From: Saccharothrix obliqua
Lineage (GTDB): Bacteria > Actinomycetota > Actinomycetes > Mycobacteriales > Pseudonocardiaceae
Assembly (NCBI RefSeq): GCF_019375475.1
Contig: NZ_JAHXGQ010000009.1
Span: 310,001-374,000, forward strand
Length of the DNA stretch: 64,000 bases
Direction of reading: 5' to 3'
Part shown: piece after piece, positions 27,596 to 37,984 of the stretch
Layout: each line of letters starts with the position of its first letter
Numbering within the stretch: position 1 is the first letter of the stretch
Notes under the pieces: generated by a model
Database searches by the model: none
The model's input: the letters and a program-made list of their open reading frames with translations, nothing else
What the model was told of the DNA's origin: nothing
Translations under genes and position numbers: made by a program

Positions 27596-29053
27596 GTGTC
27601 CCGTTTTGTCGACCGGGTGGTGATCCACGTCGCCGCCGGTGACGGCGGGAACGGGGTCGCCTCCGTGCACCGAGAGAAGTTCAAGCCGCTGGGCGGTCCC
27701 GACGGCGGCAACGGCGGCAAGGGCGGCGACGTCGTCCTCGTCGTCGACTCGCAGGTGCACACCCTGCTGGACTTCCACTTCCGCCCGCACGCCTCCGCCG
27801 GCAACGGCAAGGGCGGCCAGGGCGGCAACCGGGACGGCGCGCACGGCGCCGACCTGGAGCTGCGCGTGCCCGACGGCACCGTGGTGCTCACCCCGGACGG
27901 CGAACTGGTCGCCGACCTGGTGGGGGAGGGCACGCGGCTCATCGCGGCGCAGGGCGGCCGGGGCGGCCTCGGCAACGCGGCACTGGCCTCGAAGGCACGC
28001 AAGGCGCCTGGATTCGCGTTGCTGGGCGAGCCGGGTGAGCGGCACGACCTGCTGCTGGAGCTGAAGTCCGTCGCCGACGTCGGCCTGCTCGGCTTCCCGT
28101 CGGCGGGCAAGTCGTCGCTGATCTCGGTGCTGTCCGCGGCCAAGCCGAAGATCGCCGACTACCCGTTCACCACGCTGGTGCCGAACCTCGGCGTGATCAC
28201 CGCTGGCGAGACGGTGTTCACCATGGCCGACGTGCCCGGCCTGATCCCCGGCGCGTCCGAGGGCAAGGGCCTCGGCCTGGACTTCCTGCGGCACATCGAG
28301 CGCTGCGCGGTCCTCGTGCACGTGGTCGACTGCGCCACCTACGAGCCGGGGCGCGACCCGCTGTCCGACATCGACGCCCTCGAAGCCGAACTCGCCCAGT
28401 ACACCCCGTCGTTGGCCGACGACCTGGCCGAACGGCCGCGCGTCGTCGTGCTGAACAAGATCGACATCCCGGAGGCGCGGGACCTCGCGGACATCGTCCG
28501 GCCGGACCTGGAGGCACGCGGCCTGCCGGTGTTCGAAGTGTCCACGGCCAGCCGGGAGGGGCTGCGCGAGCTGACGTTCGCGCTGGCCAAGGTGGTCGAG
28601 GAGTACCGGGCCGCGCGGCCGAAGCAGGAGGCGACCCGGATCGTGCTGCGGCCGACCGCCGTGGACGACGCGGGCTTCACCGTGGTCGAGGACCCGCGGG
28701 AGCCGGGTGGCTTCATCGTGCGCGGCGAGCGCCCCGAGCGGTGGATCCGGCAGACCGACTTCACCAACGACGAGGCCGTCGGCTACCTGGCGGACCGCCT
28801 CGCCCGGCTGGGCGTGGAGGACGTGCTGGTCAAGATGGGCGCCGTCCCCGGCTGCCAGGTCACCATCGGCGACCTGGTGTTCGACTGGGAACCGTCCACC
28901 CCGGCCGGTATTGCCATGACCATGACCGGCCGCGGCACCGACGCCCGGCTGGAGGCCAACAACCGGGTCGGCGCGGCCGAGCGGCTGGCGGCCAAGAAGG
29001 CCCGGCGACTGCCCGGCGCCCACGAGGACGAGGACCCCGAAGAGGAAGAGTGA
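27596..29053 (+). CDS. obg: GTPase Obg/CgtA
   Basis: 485 residues. The essential ribosome-associated GTPase involved in 50S assembly and stringent control. The Gly-rich Obg fold ([14 protein letters not shown]) opens the protein. The G domain has G1 GFPSAGKSS at 166-174, G3 DVPGLIPG at 212-219 and G4 NKID at 287-290. The C-terminal OCT domain and an acidic tail ([10 protein letters not shown]) follow. GTG start at 27596. The stop overlaps the GTG of proB. Confidence 0.97.
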   Translation: MSRFVDRVVIHVAAGDGGNGVASVHREKFKPLGGPDGGNGGKGGDVVLVVDSQVHTLLDFHFRPHASAGNGKGGQGGNRDGAHGADLELRVPDGTVVLTPDGELVADLVGEGTRLIAAQGGRGGLGNAALASKARKAPGFALLGEPGERHDLLLELKSVADVGLLGFPSAGKSSLISVLSAAKPKIADYPFTTLVPNLGVITAGETVFTMADVPGLIPGASEGKGLGLDFLRHIERCAVLVHVVDCATYEPGRDPLSDIDALEAELAQYTPSLADDLAERPRVVVLNKIDIPEARDLADIVRPDLEARGLPVFEVSTASREGLRELTFALAKVVEEYRAARPKQEATRIVLRPTAVDDAGFTVVEDPREPGGFIVRGERPERWIRQTDFTNDEAVGYLADRLARLGVEDVLVKMGAVPGCQVTIGDLVFDWEPSTPAGIAMTMTGRGTDARLEANNRVGAAERLAAKKARRLPGAHEDEDPEEEE

Positions 29054-30180
29054 CCGGATCGGTGTTGTCCCAGGCCAGGCAGGCCGTGTCGGTGGCAGGC
29101 CGGGTCGTGGTGAAGGTCGGTTCGTCGTCCCTGACCACCGCCGAGGGCGGCCTGGACCGCTCCCGCCTGGACGCCCTGGTGGACGCCGTGGCCGCCCGCC
29201 ACGCCGCCGGCAGCCAGGTGGTGCTGGTGTCGTCGGGCGCGATCGCCGCCGGCCTCGCCCCGCTGGGCCTGACCCGCCGCCCCCGCGACCTCGCCACCCA
29301 GCAGGCCGCGGCCGGCGTCGGCCAACTGACCCTGGCCCACGCCTACGCCAACTCCTTCGGCCGCTACGCCCTCACCGTCGGCCAGGTCCTGCTGACTGCG
29401 GACGACGTGGTCCGCCGAGCCCACTACCGCAACGCCCAGCGCACCTTCGACCGCCTGCTGGCCCTGGGCGTGGTGCCGGTGGTCAACGAGAACGACACGG
29501 TGGCCACCGACGAGATCCGCTTCGGCGACAACGACCGCCTGGCCGCCCTGGTGGCCCACCTGGTCGGCGCGGACGCCCTCTTCCTCCTCTCCGACGTCGA
29601 CGCCCTGTACGACGGCGACCCCCGCCTGCCGGGCGCCCAGCGCGTCACCGAGGTGGCCGGCCAGTCCGACGTGGACGGCGTCAAGGCGGGCACGGCCGGT
29701 GCGTCGGGGCTGGGCACCGGCGGAATGGCCTCCAAACTGGCCGCGGCCCGCCTGGCGGCGTCAGCCGGCATCCCGGTGCTGTTGGCGGGCGCGGCGGACG
29801 CCACGCGGGCGCTGAGCGCCGCGGACGTCGGCACGGCGTTCGCCACCACCGGCCCCCGCCTGTCCGCCCGCCGCTTCTGGCTGGGGCACGCCGCGGACGC
29901 CACCGGCAGGCTCACCCTCGACGCCGGCGCCGTGGCGGCCGTGGTGGACCGACGGCGTTCCCTGCTGGCAGCGGGCATCACCGCGGTGGCCGGCACCTTC
30001 GACGCGGGCGACGTGGTCGAACTGGTCGACCCGACCAGCCGGGTGGTCGCCCGAGGCGTGGTCGCCTTCGACTCGGCGGAACTGCCCACCCTGATCGGCC
30101 ACTCCAGCCACGACCTGCCACCGGAACAACGCCGCGAGGTGGTCCACGCCGACGACCTGGTCCCCCTCCCGCCCCACTGA
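29050..30180 (+). CDS. proB: Glutamate 5-kinase
   Basis: 376 residues. First step of proline synthesis: ATP-dependent phosphorylation of glutamate. The amino-acid-kinase domain shows [39 protein letters not shown] and GTGGMASKL; the PUA domain follows in the last 100 residues ([14 protein letters not shown]). GTG start overlaps the obg stop. Its pathway partner proA is 4.1 kb away, beyond three minus-strand genes. Confidence 0.97.
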   Translation: MTGSVLSQARQAVSVAGRVVVKVGSSSLTTAEGGLDRSRLDALVDAVAARHAAGSQVVLVSSGAIAAGLAPLGLTRRPRDLATQQAAAGVGQLTLAHAYANSFGRYALTVGQVLLTADDVVRRAHYRNAQRTFDRLLALGVVPVVNENDTVATDEIRFGDNDRLAALVAHLVGADALFLLSDVDALYDGDPRLPGAQRVTEVAGQSDVDGVKAGTAGASGLGTGGMASKLAAARLAASAGIPVLLAGAADATRALSAADVGTAFATTGPRLSARRFWLGHAADATGRLTLDAGAVAAVVDRRRSLLAAGITAVAGTFDAGDVVELVDPTSRVVARGVVAFDSAELPTLIGHSSHDLPPEQRREVVHADDLVPLPPH

Positions 30181-30235
30181 TACCGGCGTCCCCGCACCAC
30201 TCCCACGCGGCCCGCCGGACAACCCGGCCATCCGA

Positions 30236-31507
30236 CTACCGCAGCCGACTGCCCCTGGTCTCCGGCAACGTGAGGATGACCGCGAACGCCACCGCAGCGC
30301 CCACCGCCACGTACCAGAAGAACGACGTGCCCGGCAGGAGCTTGATGACCAACGGCGCCGTCCCGCCGAACAACGCCACGGTCAGGTTGTACCAAGCCCC
30401 GATCCCCAACCCGCGCAGCTCGGTGGGGAACAGCTCGCTCATCACCGCGGGCGCGATCGACGTCATCGCCGTGTACAGCGCCAGCCCGACGCAGAACACC
30501 ACCAGCAGCCCGCCCAGTCCGGGCCCGATCAACGTCGACAACGGCACCACCAGCACCGCGGTCACCGCCGACCACACCAGCAACTGGGGTTTGCGCCCGA
30601 TCCGGTCCGACAACGCGCCCATCGGGTACTGCAACGCGATGAACAGCACGGTCGCCACCGACAACGCCAGGAACACGTCACCCGCGTCGGCCTTCCGCGT
30701 GGTCACCGCGAACGGCGTCAGCGCGCTGAAGAACGTGTAGTAGCACAGCGTCGACAGCATGGAGAACCCCACCAACTGCCCCACCGCCCTCGGGTGCTGC
30801 CGCAAGGTCGTCCACAACGGCCGGCGCAACCGCTCCGCCTTGGCCCGGTTCTCCGTGAACTGCTCGGTCTCCTCGAGACTCCGCCGCAACCACAACCCGG
30901 CAAGCCCCAGCACACCACCGATCAGGAACGGGATGCGCCAGCCGTAGGACGCCAGCTGCTCGGCGTCCAACGACCGCGCCAACCCGAACCCGAGCAGCGA
31001 CGCCACCAGCAGCGCGGAGCCGGTCGAGATGTAGAAGAACGCCGAGTACCGCCCCCGCCGATCCGCCGGAGCGATCTCGGCGAGGTAGGCCGACGCGTTC
31101 GACACCTCACCACCCAGCGACAGCCCCTGGGCGATGCGCGCCACCACCAGCAGCACCGGTGCCAACCAGCCCACCTGCGCGTACGTCGGCAACACCGCGA
31201 TCGCCACCGACCCGCCCGCCATGAGGACGATGGTCAGCAACATCGCCGTCCGCCGCCCCCGCAGGTCCGCGAACCTCCCGAGCAGGTACCCGCCGAGCGG
31301 CCGGAAGAAGAACGCCAAGGCGTACGTCGCCAAGGTGTTGATCAACGCCAGCTGCTCGTTGTCCTTAGGGAAGATCTGCGTCGCGAAGTAGATGCTGAAC
31401 GTCGCGTAGACGCTCCAGTCGTACCACTCGATGGCGTTCCCGGCCGAAGCCGCGACCAACGTCCGAACCGGTAACCGGTGCCCGCGTCGTTCGACCGCAT
31501 CCCTCAT
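30236..31507 (-). CDS. MHS-family major facilitator transporter
   Basis: 423 residues, 12 predicted helices. The N-terminal AGNAIEWYDWSVYATFSIYFA is the hallmark of metabolite:H+ symporters (ProP, KgtP, ShiA type), and the loop motif GRFADLRGRRTAML is present. Likely imports an organic acid, osmolyte or proline-like compound; the position between proB and proA is suggestive but not evidence of substrate. The ATG at 31507 has gggagg 7 bases ahead; longer upstream frame ignored. Confidence 0.9.
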   Translation of the reverse strand: MRDAVERRGHRLPVRTLVAASAGNAIEWYDWSVYATFSIYFATQIFPKDNEQLALINTLATYALAFFFRPLGGYLLGRFADLRGRRTAMLLTIVLMAGGSVAIAVLPTYAQVGWLAPVLLVVARIAQGLSLGGEVSNASAYLAEIAPADRRGRYSAFFYISTGSALLVASLLGFGLARSLDAEQLASYGWRIPFLIGGVLGLAGLWLRRSLEETEQFTENRAKAERLRRPLWTTLRQHPRAVGQLVGFSMLSTLCYYTFFSALTPFAVTTRKADAGDVFLALSVATVLFIALQYPMGALSDRIGRKPQLLVWSAVTAVLVVPLSTLIGPGLGGLLVVFCVGLALYTAMTSIAPAVMSELFPTELRGLGIGAWYNLTVALFGGTAPLVIKLLPGTSFFWYVAVGAAVAFAVILTLPETRGSRLR

Positions 31508-31564
31508 GGCCGAACCTCCCGAGCCCGCCACGGGTGGCCACACGGCGACGCGCAACCGCACCAC

Positions 31565-31896
31565 ACAGCGGCCTCGACCGCCACGCCGGTCGAGCCACCG
31601 CTACACGCGAGCGTCCGACCCCGTCCCGGCCCAACCCGAACCGGCCCAACCCGAACCGGCCCGACCCGAGCCAGCCGACTCTGAACCGGCCGACCCCGAA
31701 CCAGAGCGCACCCGAGCCCGACAGCCGCGTGCCACACCACCGCACGGTGCCCGGCACCTCCAGCCCGCCGCCATCGCTCGCCCGTCGTCCGGTGCAACGG
31801 CCAACGCCGCCCAACCGCTGTCTCGGTCACGGTGCGACCACCTCGTCTCCGTCACGCACAGGTGCAGGACGCGCGGACCGCAGGCTCCTCCGCCCG
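31565..31896. other. Non-coding stretch between the transporter and the GNAT remnant
   Basis: No supported gene. The plus strand is C-rich and carries five 15-bp tandem repeats at 31627-31701. The transporter promoter should lie in its left part. Confidence 0.5.
31627..31701. repeat. Five imperfect 15-bp tandem repeats
   Basis: Unit cggcccaacccgaac, two perfect copies followed by three diverged ones (31627-31641, 31642-31656, 31657-31671, 31672-31686, 31687-31701). A period of 15 keeps frame and would read Pro-Ala-Gln-Pro-Glu on the plus strand, but no convincing gene contains it. Confidence 0.8.
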
Positions 31897-32139
31897 TCAA
31901 CCCGCCGAGACGCACACAACCACACCACAAGTGCAGTCGGTAGCTTGCGTTCCACATCGCCTACGAACACGCACCCACGTCGACGGCTCCGCCGTGCCGA
32001 GCGAAAACGGCGGCTCCCACGACGGGTACCAGGCCATCGCCGGCTCCGACCGGTACGCCGCGAACGCGTGCGCATCAGCAGGGCGGAACCGCCGCAGCAC
32101 CAACCGTTTCCCGAGCCACACGACGTCGTCCGACGTCAT
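31897..32139 (-). pseudogene. Truncated GNAT N-acetyltransferase coupled to recQ
   Basis: The start [19 protein letters not shown] then PADAHAFAAYRSEPAMAWYPSWEPPFSL matches the first 40 or so residues of RimJ/RimL-type GNAT acetyltransferases. After FSLGTAEP the sequence turns into Cys/Arg-rich, unrelated residues and stops at 31897, about 80 residues in, where a full protein has about 170. The acetyl-CoA-binding part is missing. The ATG overlaps the recQ stop as ATGA, so it was built as the second gene of a recQ operon. Likely a 3'-deleted remnant. Confidence 0.65.
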
Positions 32140-34229
32140 GCTGTAACCGCGAGCGCGAAGGGCAGGACGGCAGCCGTCCCTGCCTGCCGCAGCAACCTCG
32201 CCGCCACCGTCATCGTCCAACCGGTGTCGATCCGGTCGTCCACCAACAACACCGGACCATCCACACCGGACAGATCAGGTGTCCGGGTCGACTGCACGAG
32301 CCCGGCCAGCCGCTGCGCGCTGTTCGCCCGCCGCGCGGCCTCGCCCAGCCACACCTGCCCGAGCACCGGCAACCGCCCGACCGCGGCGATGCGTTGCCCG
32401 AAACTGCCCACCAGCTCGGGGCGGCTGCGTGACCCCACGGTCACCACGCCCACCGGTCGCTCCGCCCAGTTCCACGCCGCCAGCACCTTCACGCAGGCGG
32501 CGAACACGTCATCCGGTACCTCCTGATCCTCATCCGCGAGCAACGCCCGCAACCGATTGCCCCATCCGATATCGGTCAGCCGCCCCAACGCCCGCCCGGT
32601 CTGGGCGGCCTCGCCCGCCGGGATGCGACCCGACAGGCCGATGCCGATCGCCGCCATCCCGGTGGGCCACTGCTTGCGGGGTTCGACCTCCACCCCGGGC
32701 CGCAACAGCCGTTCCCGTGCCGCCGAAGCCGCGTCCGTCGACACCTCGGCCGACCACCGCCGCCCGGTGCAGTTGTCGCATCGCCCGCACGGCTCGGCGT
32801 GCGGATCGTCCAACTGCCGCAACAGGAACTCCATGCGGCAGTCCGCGGTGGACAGGTAGTCGAGCATCGCCTGCTGCTCAACCTTGCGTGCCGCGTCGAT
32901 CCGCGCGTACCGCTCCGCGTCGTACGACCACGGGCGCCCGGTCGACTCCCAGCCACCACGCACCCGGCGCACCGCGCCGTCCACGTCGAGAACCTTGAGC
33001 ACGACCTCCAGCCGGGTGCGCGACAGCTCCACCACCGGCTCCAGCGCGGCGGTCGACATCACCCGCCCCGCGTCGGCCAACGCGTCGAGCACCTGCCGCA
33101 CGACCCGCTCCGGCGGGAACGCCAGGGACGCGAAGTACGCCCAGATGTCCCGGTCCTCCGGACCCGGCAGCAACAGGACCTCGGCCCGTTCCACGCCGCG
33201 GCCCGCACGACCGATCTGCTGGTAGTACGCGATGGGGGAGGGTGGCGCGCCCAGGTGCACCACGAACCCCAGGTCCGGCTTGTCGAACCCCATGCCCAGC
33301 GCCGATGTCGCCACCAGCGCCTTGACGCGGTTCGCCAGCAGGTCCTCTTCCGCCCGTTGCCGCTCCGCCGGGTCCGTGCGACCCGAGTAGGCCGCCACCG
33401 GGTACCCGCGCTCCCGGAGGAACGCCGCCACGTCGTCGGCGGAAGCCACCGTCAGCGTGTAGACGATCCCGGAACCCGGCAGCCGGTCCAACTGCTCGGC
33501 CAGCCACCCGAGCCTGGCCTCGGCGGTCGGCAGTCGGACCGCGGCCAACCGCAGGCTCGCCCGGTCCAGCGGCCCGCGCAGCACCAGCGTGTCCGAACCC
33601 GCTCCCAACCCGAGCTGGTCGGCCACGTCCCGCACCACCCGGTCGTTGGCCGTCGCGGTCGTCGCCAGCACCGGCACCCCAGCCGGAAGCTCGGTGAGCA
33701 ACGTCCGCAGCCGCCGGTAGTCGGGTCGGAAGTCGTGACCCCAGTCCGAGATGCAGTGCGCCTCGTCGACGACCAGCAGCCCCGCTGATGATGTCAGGGC
33801 GGGCAGGACCGAGTCACGGAAATCGGGATTGTTCAACCTTTCCGGTGACACCAGCAGGACATCCACCTCACCGGCCGCCACCCGGTCCTGGACTCCCCGC
33901 CACTCCTCGGTGTTCGCCGAATTGATGGTCGCCGCGTGCACACCCGCGCGGGCCGCCGCGTCGACCTGGTTGCGCATCAGCGCGAGCAGCGGCGACACGA
34001 TCACCGTCGGCCCCTCGCCCATGGACCGCAGCAGCGCCGTCGCGATGAAGTACACGGCGGACTTGCCCCAGCCCGTCCGCTGCACCACCAGCGCCCGCCG
34101 CCGCTCGGCGACCAGTGCCCGGATGGCCGTCCACTGATCGTCGCGCAGCACCGCCTCCGGCCCGGCCAGGGACCTCAGGCGCTCTTCGGCCAGCTCGCGC
34201 AATGCCGTCTCGTCCACGCGGACCACCAT
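32136..34229 (-). CDS. RecQ-family ATP-dependent DNA helicase with C-terminal PRTase-like motif
   Basis: 697 residues from the ATG at 34229 (an in-frame ATG at 34301 is possible). Walker A is QRTGWGKS at 50-57 and the DEAH box at 155-158 ([19 protein letters not shown]); QxGRAGRG is motif VI. The RecQ zinc-binding region has Cys residues in CRMEFLLRQ and CGRCDNC. Beyond this, the last 40 residues hold [17 protein letters not shown], which resembles the PRPP-binding loop of phosphoribosyltransferases such as ComF. RecQ unwinds DNA in repair. Divergent from proA with 95 bases between. Confidence 0.92.
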   Translation of the reverse strand: MVVRVDETALRELAEERLRSLAGPEAVLRDDQWTAIRALVAERRRALVVQRTGWGKSAVYFIATALLRSMGEGPTVIVSPLLALMRNQVDAAARAGVHAATINSANTEEWRGVQDRVAAGEVDVLLVSPERLNNPDFRDSVLPALTSSAGLLVVDEAHCISDWGHDFRPDYRRLRTLLTELPAGVPVLATTATANDRVVRDVADQLGLGAGSDTLVLRGPLDRASLRLAAVRLPTAEARLGWLAEQLDRLPGSGIVYTLTVASADDVAAFLRERGYPVAAYSGRTDPAERQRAEEDLLANRVKALVATSALGMGFDKPDLGFVVHLGAPPSPIAYYQQIGRAGRGVERAEVLLLPGPEDRDIWAYFASLAFPPERVVRQVLDALADAGRVMSTAALEPVVELSRTRLEVVLKVLDVDGAVRRVRGGWESTGRPWSYDAERYARIDAARKVEQQAMLDYLSTADCRMEFLLRQLDDPHAEPCGRCDNCTGRRWSAEVSTDAASAARERLLRPGVEVEPRKQWPTGMAAIGIGLSGRIPAGEAAQTGRALGRLTDIGWGNRLRALLADEDQEVPDDVFAACVKVLAAWNWAERPVGVVTVGSRSRPELVGSFGQRIAAVGRLPVLGQVWLGEAARRANSAQRLAGLVQSTRTPDLSGVDGPVLLVDDRIDTGWTMTVAARLLRQAGTAAVLPFALAVTA

Positions 34230-34324
34230 GGCAGAGCGGTACGACAGGGAGGCCGCGGCGTCCGGGTTCCAGGCTCCGGGAACCTCGACGACAGCCACCA
34301 TCGGGTGACCGTAGTCTGATTCAC

Positions 34325-35590
34325 GTGACTGATGACCTGCGCGAACAGGTGCACGCCGCCGCCCGGCGCGCCCGAGTCGCAGCCGATGAACTCGTCCTGG
34401 CCACTCGCGAGCGCAAGGACGCCGCGCTGCACGAGATGGCCGCAGCCCTGCGTGCCCGCGCCCACGAGGTCCTGGAGGCCAACGCCAAGGACCTGGAGGC
34501 GGGCCGCGCGGCGGGCCTGTCCGAAGGACTCCTCGACCGCTTGGCGCTGACCGGGAAGCGCATCGGCGGGGTGGCGAAGGGCCTGGAGACGGTGGCGGGG
34601 CTGGCCGACCCGGTAGGGGAGGTGCTGCGCGGCTCGATCCTGCCGAACGGCCTAGAGCTGCGGCAGGTCCGCGTCCCGATGGGCGTCGTGGGCATGGTCT
34701 ACGAGGCGCGTCCCAACGTGACGGTCGACGCGGCGGGCCTCGCCCTGAAGGCCGGCAACGCCGCTCTCCTGCGTGGCTCGTCGTCCGCCGAGCACTCGAA
34801 CGCCGCGTTGGTCGCCATCCTGCGCGATGCGCTGGAGACCGCCGGCCTGCACGCCGACAGCGTGCAACTCCTGCCGTGCCACGACCGGGCATCCGTCACC
34901 CACCTGATCACCGCGCGCGGGCTGGTCGACCTGGTGATCCCCCGCGGTGGCGCCGGCCTGATCAACGCGGTGGTGGAGCAGGCGACCGTGCCGACGATCG
35001 AAACCGGTGTCGGCAACTGCCACGTCTACGTGGACGCGAACGCCGATCTCGACATGGCCGAGCAGATCGTCCTCAACTCGAAGGTCCGCAGGCCCAGCGT
35101 GTGCAACGCGGCCGAGTCGCTGCTCGTGCACGCCGCTGTCGCGGACGACTTCGTACCGCGCATCACGGCCGCGCTCCAGGCACGTGACGTCGTCATCCAC
35201 GGCGACGAGGTGTTCGCGCACCAGAACGGCGTGCGTCAGGCGACGGACGACGACTGGGACACCGAGTACCTGTCGCTGGACATCGCGGCCCGTGTGGTCG
35301 ACTCGCTGGACGACGCGGTGCGGCACATCGCGGCACACGGCTCCGGCCACACGGAGGCGATCGTCACCAACGATGTGAACGCCGCGCGTCGGTTCACGGC
35401 CCGTGTGGATGCCGCCGCGGTGATGGTGAACGCCTCCACGGCGTTCACGGACGGCGGTGAGTTCGGCATGGGCGCGGAGATCGGCATCTCCACGCAGAAG
35501 CTGCACGCCCGCGGTCCGATGGGGCTGTCGGAGCTGACGTCGTCCAAGTGGGTCGCGTGGGGCGAAGGCCACGTCCGGCCGTCGTCATGA
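34325..35590 (+). CDS. proA: Glutamate-5-semialdehyde dehydrogenase
   Basis: 421 residues. Reduces gamma-glutamyl phosphate with NADPH, the second step of proline synthesis. The catalytic Cys260 is in [10 protein letters not shown], and [21 protein letters not shown] plus the C-terminal [23 protein letters not shown] are family signatures. The GTG at 34325 gives the normal length. Functionally paired with proB at 29050. Confidence 0.98.
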   Translation: MTDDLREQVHAAARRARVAADELVLATRERKDAALHEMAAALRARAHEVLEANAKDLEAGRAAGLSEGLLDRLALTGKRIGGVAKGLETVAGLADPVGEVLRGSILPNGLELRQVRVPMGVVGMVYEARPNVTVDAAGLALKAGNAALLRGSSSAEHSNAALVAILRDALETAGLHADSVQLLPCHDRASVTHLITARGLVDLVIPRGGAGLINAVVEQATVPTIETGVGNCHVYVDANADLDMAEQIVLNSKVRRPSVCNAAESLLVHAAVADDFVPRITAALQARDVVIHGDEVFAHQNGVRQATDDDWDTEYLSLDIAARVVDSLDDAVRHIAAHGSGHTEAIVTNDVNAARRFTARVDAAAVMVNASTAFTDGGEFGMGAEIGISTQKLHARGPMGLSELTSSKWVAWGEGHVRPSS

Positions 35591-35689
35591 GCTTCGGCCC
35601 GTAGTGGTGTCGGGACGGGGCATGGACGGTAGGGATCGTTCCTCATAACGTCCCTCCGGTAGGCGCGTCCGCTTGCCTGGGGGTTCTCG

Positions 35690-36874
35690 ATGGAGATCCG
35701 GTCCTACCCGTTCCCCGATCCCGACGACCTCGGTGTCAACGAGACGTACCTGCGGCTCCAACGCGAGGAGCCGGTCAGCCGGGTGCGGCTGCCCTACGGT
35801 GGTGAGGCGTGGATCGCCACCCGTTACGCCGACGTGAAGACCGTGATGGGCGATCCGCGGTTCGTCCGCGCGCCCGTCATGGACCCCGACCGCGACCCGC
35901 CCCGGACCATGCCCGAGGTGCCGGGGATCAGCACGATCCTCAGCATGGACCCGCCCGAGCACACGCGGCTGCGGCGGATCCTCGCCAAGGCGTTCACGGC
36001 GCGTCGCACCGCACAGCTGCGCGATCGTGCCCAGGAGATCGTCAACGACCTCCTGGACCGCATGGAGGACCAAGGGCCGCCCGCGGACCTGATGGACGCC
36101 TTGGCCATGCCGGTCGCCATCACGCTGATCAGCGAGATGCTGGGCGTGCCGAACCTGGACCGCGCGCAGTTCCGCGCCTGGTCGGACGCGGCCGTGGCGA
36201 TCACCGCGTTCACCGTTCCGGAGATCGAAGCCGCCGCCGCGTCCTTGCGCGCCTACATCCGCGACCTCGTGGAGGAGAAGCGCAAGCACCCCGCCGACGA
36301 CATGCTCACCGTCCTGGTGACGGCACACGACGACGAAGACCGCCTCAGTGAAGAGGAGCTGGTGTCGTTCGGCGTGACGCTGCTCATCGCGGGTCACGAG
36401 ACCACAGGCAGCGAGATCGGCAACTTCGTGTACACGCTGCTCGCACGTCCCGACAAGCTGGCCGAAGTGCGTGCCGACCCGTCATTGCTCCCTACCGCGA
36501 TCGAAGAGCTGCTGCGGCACACGAAGCTCTCCGGAGCGCCCGCGTTCCCACGGTTCGCGACGGTCGACGTCGAGCTGAGCGGTGTGCGGATCGCCGCCGG
36601 GGAGGCCGTGTTCGTGGACGGCTTGGTCGCGAACCGCGACCCCGAGGTGTTCGAGAACCCCGATGAGCTGAACTTCCACCGGCCGTCGATCCCGCACTTC
36701 GCGTTCGGCCACGGCGTGCACCACTGCATCGGTGCGCCGCTCGCGCGCATGGAGTTGCAGGTGGCTATCGCTACCTTGCTGAAAAGGTTCCCGAACCTCC
36801 GTTTGGCTGGTGACGTGGCGATCAAGAAGGGCAGACTGGTCCGTGGACCGCAGACTCTCCCGGTGAGGTGGTAG
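35690..36874 (+). CDS. Cytochrome P450
   Basis: 394 residues, soluble bacterial class I P450. The I-helix oxygen-binding motif AGHETT is at 234-239, the K-helix EELLRH motif follows, and the haem loop FAFGHGVHHCIG has the cysteine ligand at residue 346. The ferredoxin gene starts 3 bases after its stop, so electrons should arrive from an NAD(P)H reductase encoded elsewhere through that ferredoxin. No biosynthetic cluster genes surround it, so the substrate cannot be inferred. ATG start at 35690. Confidence 0.96.
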   Translation: MEIRSYPFPDPDDLGVNETYLRLQREEPVSRVRLPYGGEAWIATRYADVKTVMGDPRFVRAPVMDPDRDPPRTMPEVPGISTILSMDPPEHTRLRRILAKAFTARRTAQLRDRAQEIVNDLLDRMEDQGPPADLMDALAMPVAITLISEMLGVPNLDRAQFRAWSDAAVAITAFTVPEIEAAAASLRAYIRDLVEEKRKHPADDMLTVLVTAHDDEDRLSEEELVSFGVTLLIAGHETTGSEIGNFVYTLLARPDKLAEVRADPSLLPTAIEELLRHTKLSGAPAFPRFATVDVELSGVRIAAGEAVFVDGLVANRDPEVFENPDELNFHRPSIPHFAFGHGVHHCIGAPLARMELQVAIATLLKRFPNLRLAGDVAIKKGRLVRGPQTLPVRW

Positions 36875-36877
36875 CCG

Positions 36878-37099
36878 ATGGGCAAGTGGAGTCTTGAAGT
36901 CGACGGCGGCACGTGCATCGGCAGTGGGATGTGCACGGCGATCGCGCCTGAGCACTTCCGTCTCGAAGGCGACACCTCCGTGCCGATTGACCCGTCCGTG
37001 GATCCCGACGACCTGGTGGTGGACGCCGCCGAGTCGTGCCCGGTCGAAGCGATCCTGGTGCGCGCGGCGGATGGTTCGGTCGTCGCACCCCAACCCTGA
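36878..37099 (+). CDS. 3Fe-4S ferredoxin, P450 redox partner
   Basis: 73 residues. The Cys pattern is Cys13-x5-Cys19 (CIGSGMC) and Cys54 followed by Pro (ESCPVEAI). The position that carries the fourth Cys in 4Fe-4S ferredoxins is not Cys, so a 3Fe-4S cluster is expected, as in SoyB-type partners of actinobacterial P450s. ATG 3 bases after the P450 stop, with gaggtgg inside the P450 end as ribosome binding site. Confidence 0.95.
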   Translation: MGKWSLEVDGGTCIGSGMCTAIAPEHFRLEGDTSVPIDPSVDPDDLVVDAAESCPVEAILVRAADGSVVAPQP

Positions 37100-37256
37100 C
37101 GTGACGGCTGTCACTCGATTCGGGTCGGAAATCCCCATCCGCTCGCGTCATGGGCGGCGGGTGGGCGTGTCCCACTGTCGCGCGGGCCTGCTTCGGGGTG
37201 GACCGCGTTCCGCGGAGGCGGCCTCCTCCCCCAGGGCCGCGGACGGGGAGTCGAAT

Positions 37257-37297
37257 CGCGCGGGCGGCTGTTCGGGGAGCGACCGGCCGCCCGCGCG
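37257..37297 (+). terminator. Strong hairpin between ferredoxin and nadD
   Basis: Perfect 12-bp stem cgcgcgggcggc / gccgcccgcgcg with a 17-base loop, 25 bases before the nadD start. It could terminate the P450-ferredoxin transcript, or form in the nadD leader. Confidence 0.5.
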
Positions 37298-37321
37298 CCT
37301 CCCGAACTAGGCTCACATCCC

Positions 37322-37915
37322 ATGTCCAACCGCCGGATCGGCGTCATGGGTGGCACCTTCGACCCGGTGCACCACGGTCACCTCGTCGCGGCCAGCGAGG
37401 TCCAAGCCCGGTTCGACCTCGACGAGGTCATCTTCGTGCCGACCGGCCAGCCGTGGCAGAAGAGCGAACGCGAGGTCAGCCCGGCCGAGGACCGCTACCT
37501 CATGACGGTCATCGCCACCGCGTCCAACCCGCGGTTCTCCGTGAGCCGCGTCGACATCGACCGGGCCGGACCGACGTACACGGTCGACACGCTCACCGAT
37601 CTCGGGGCCATGCACCCCGACGCCGACCTGTTCTTCATCACGGGCGCGGACGCCCTGGAGCAGATCCTGTCCTGGAGGCGTGCCGACGACGTGTTCAGCC
37701 TGGCGCACTTCATCGGCGTCACACGGCCCGGGTACGAGCTGGACGACACTCATCTGCCGCCCGGCGCGGTATCCCTGGTAGAGGTGCCCGCGATGGCCAT
37801 CTCGTCCACCGCCGTACGTGCCCGAACCGCGTCCGGCCTGCCCGTTTGGTACCTCGTGCCGGATGGTGTCGTTCAGTACATCTCCAAGCGCCGGCTTTAC
37901 TCGGTGCCGGACTGA
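37322..37915 (+). CDS. nadD: Nicotinate-nucleotide adenylyltransferase
   Basis: 197 residues. Adenylylates nicotinate mononucleotide in NAD synthesis. The nucleotidyl-transferase signature [11 protein letters not shown] (HxGH at 17-20) and the C-terminal ISSTAVR motif are intact, with FITGADAL in between. Followed by rsfS, as in most bacteria. Confidence 0.97.
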   Translation: MSNRRIGVMGGTFDPVHHGHLVAASEVQARFDLDEVIFVPTGQPWQKSEREVSPAEDRYLMTVIATASNPRFSVSRVDIDRAGPTYTVDTLTDLGAMHPDADLFFITGADALEQILSWRRADDVFSLAHFIGVTRPGYELDDTHLPPGAVSLVEVPAMAISSTAVRARTASGLPVWYLVPDGVVQYISKRRLYSVPD

Positions 37916-37984
37916 AGCCGGACGCCGGTACCCTCATTGACTCGTGCGGGTGTATCGGCGCCCGCCGAGGTGATGAGGAGAAAC

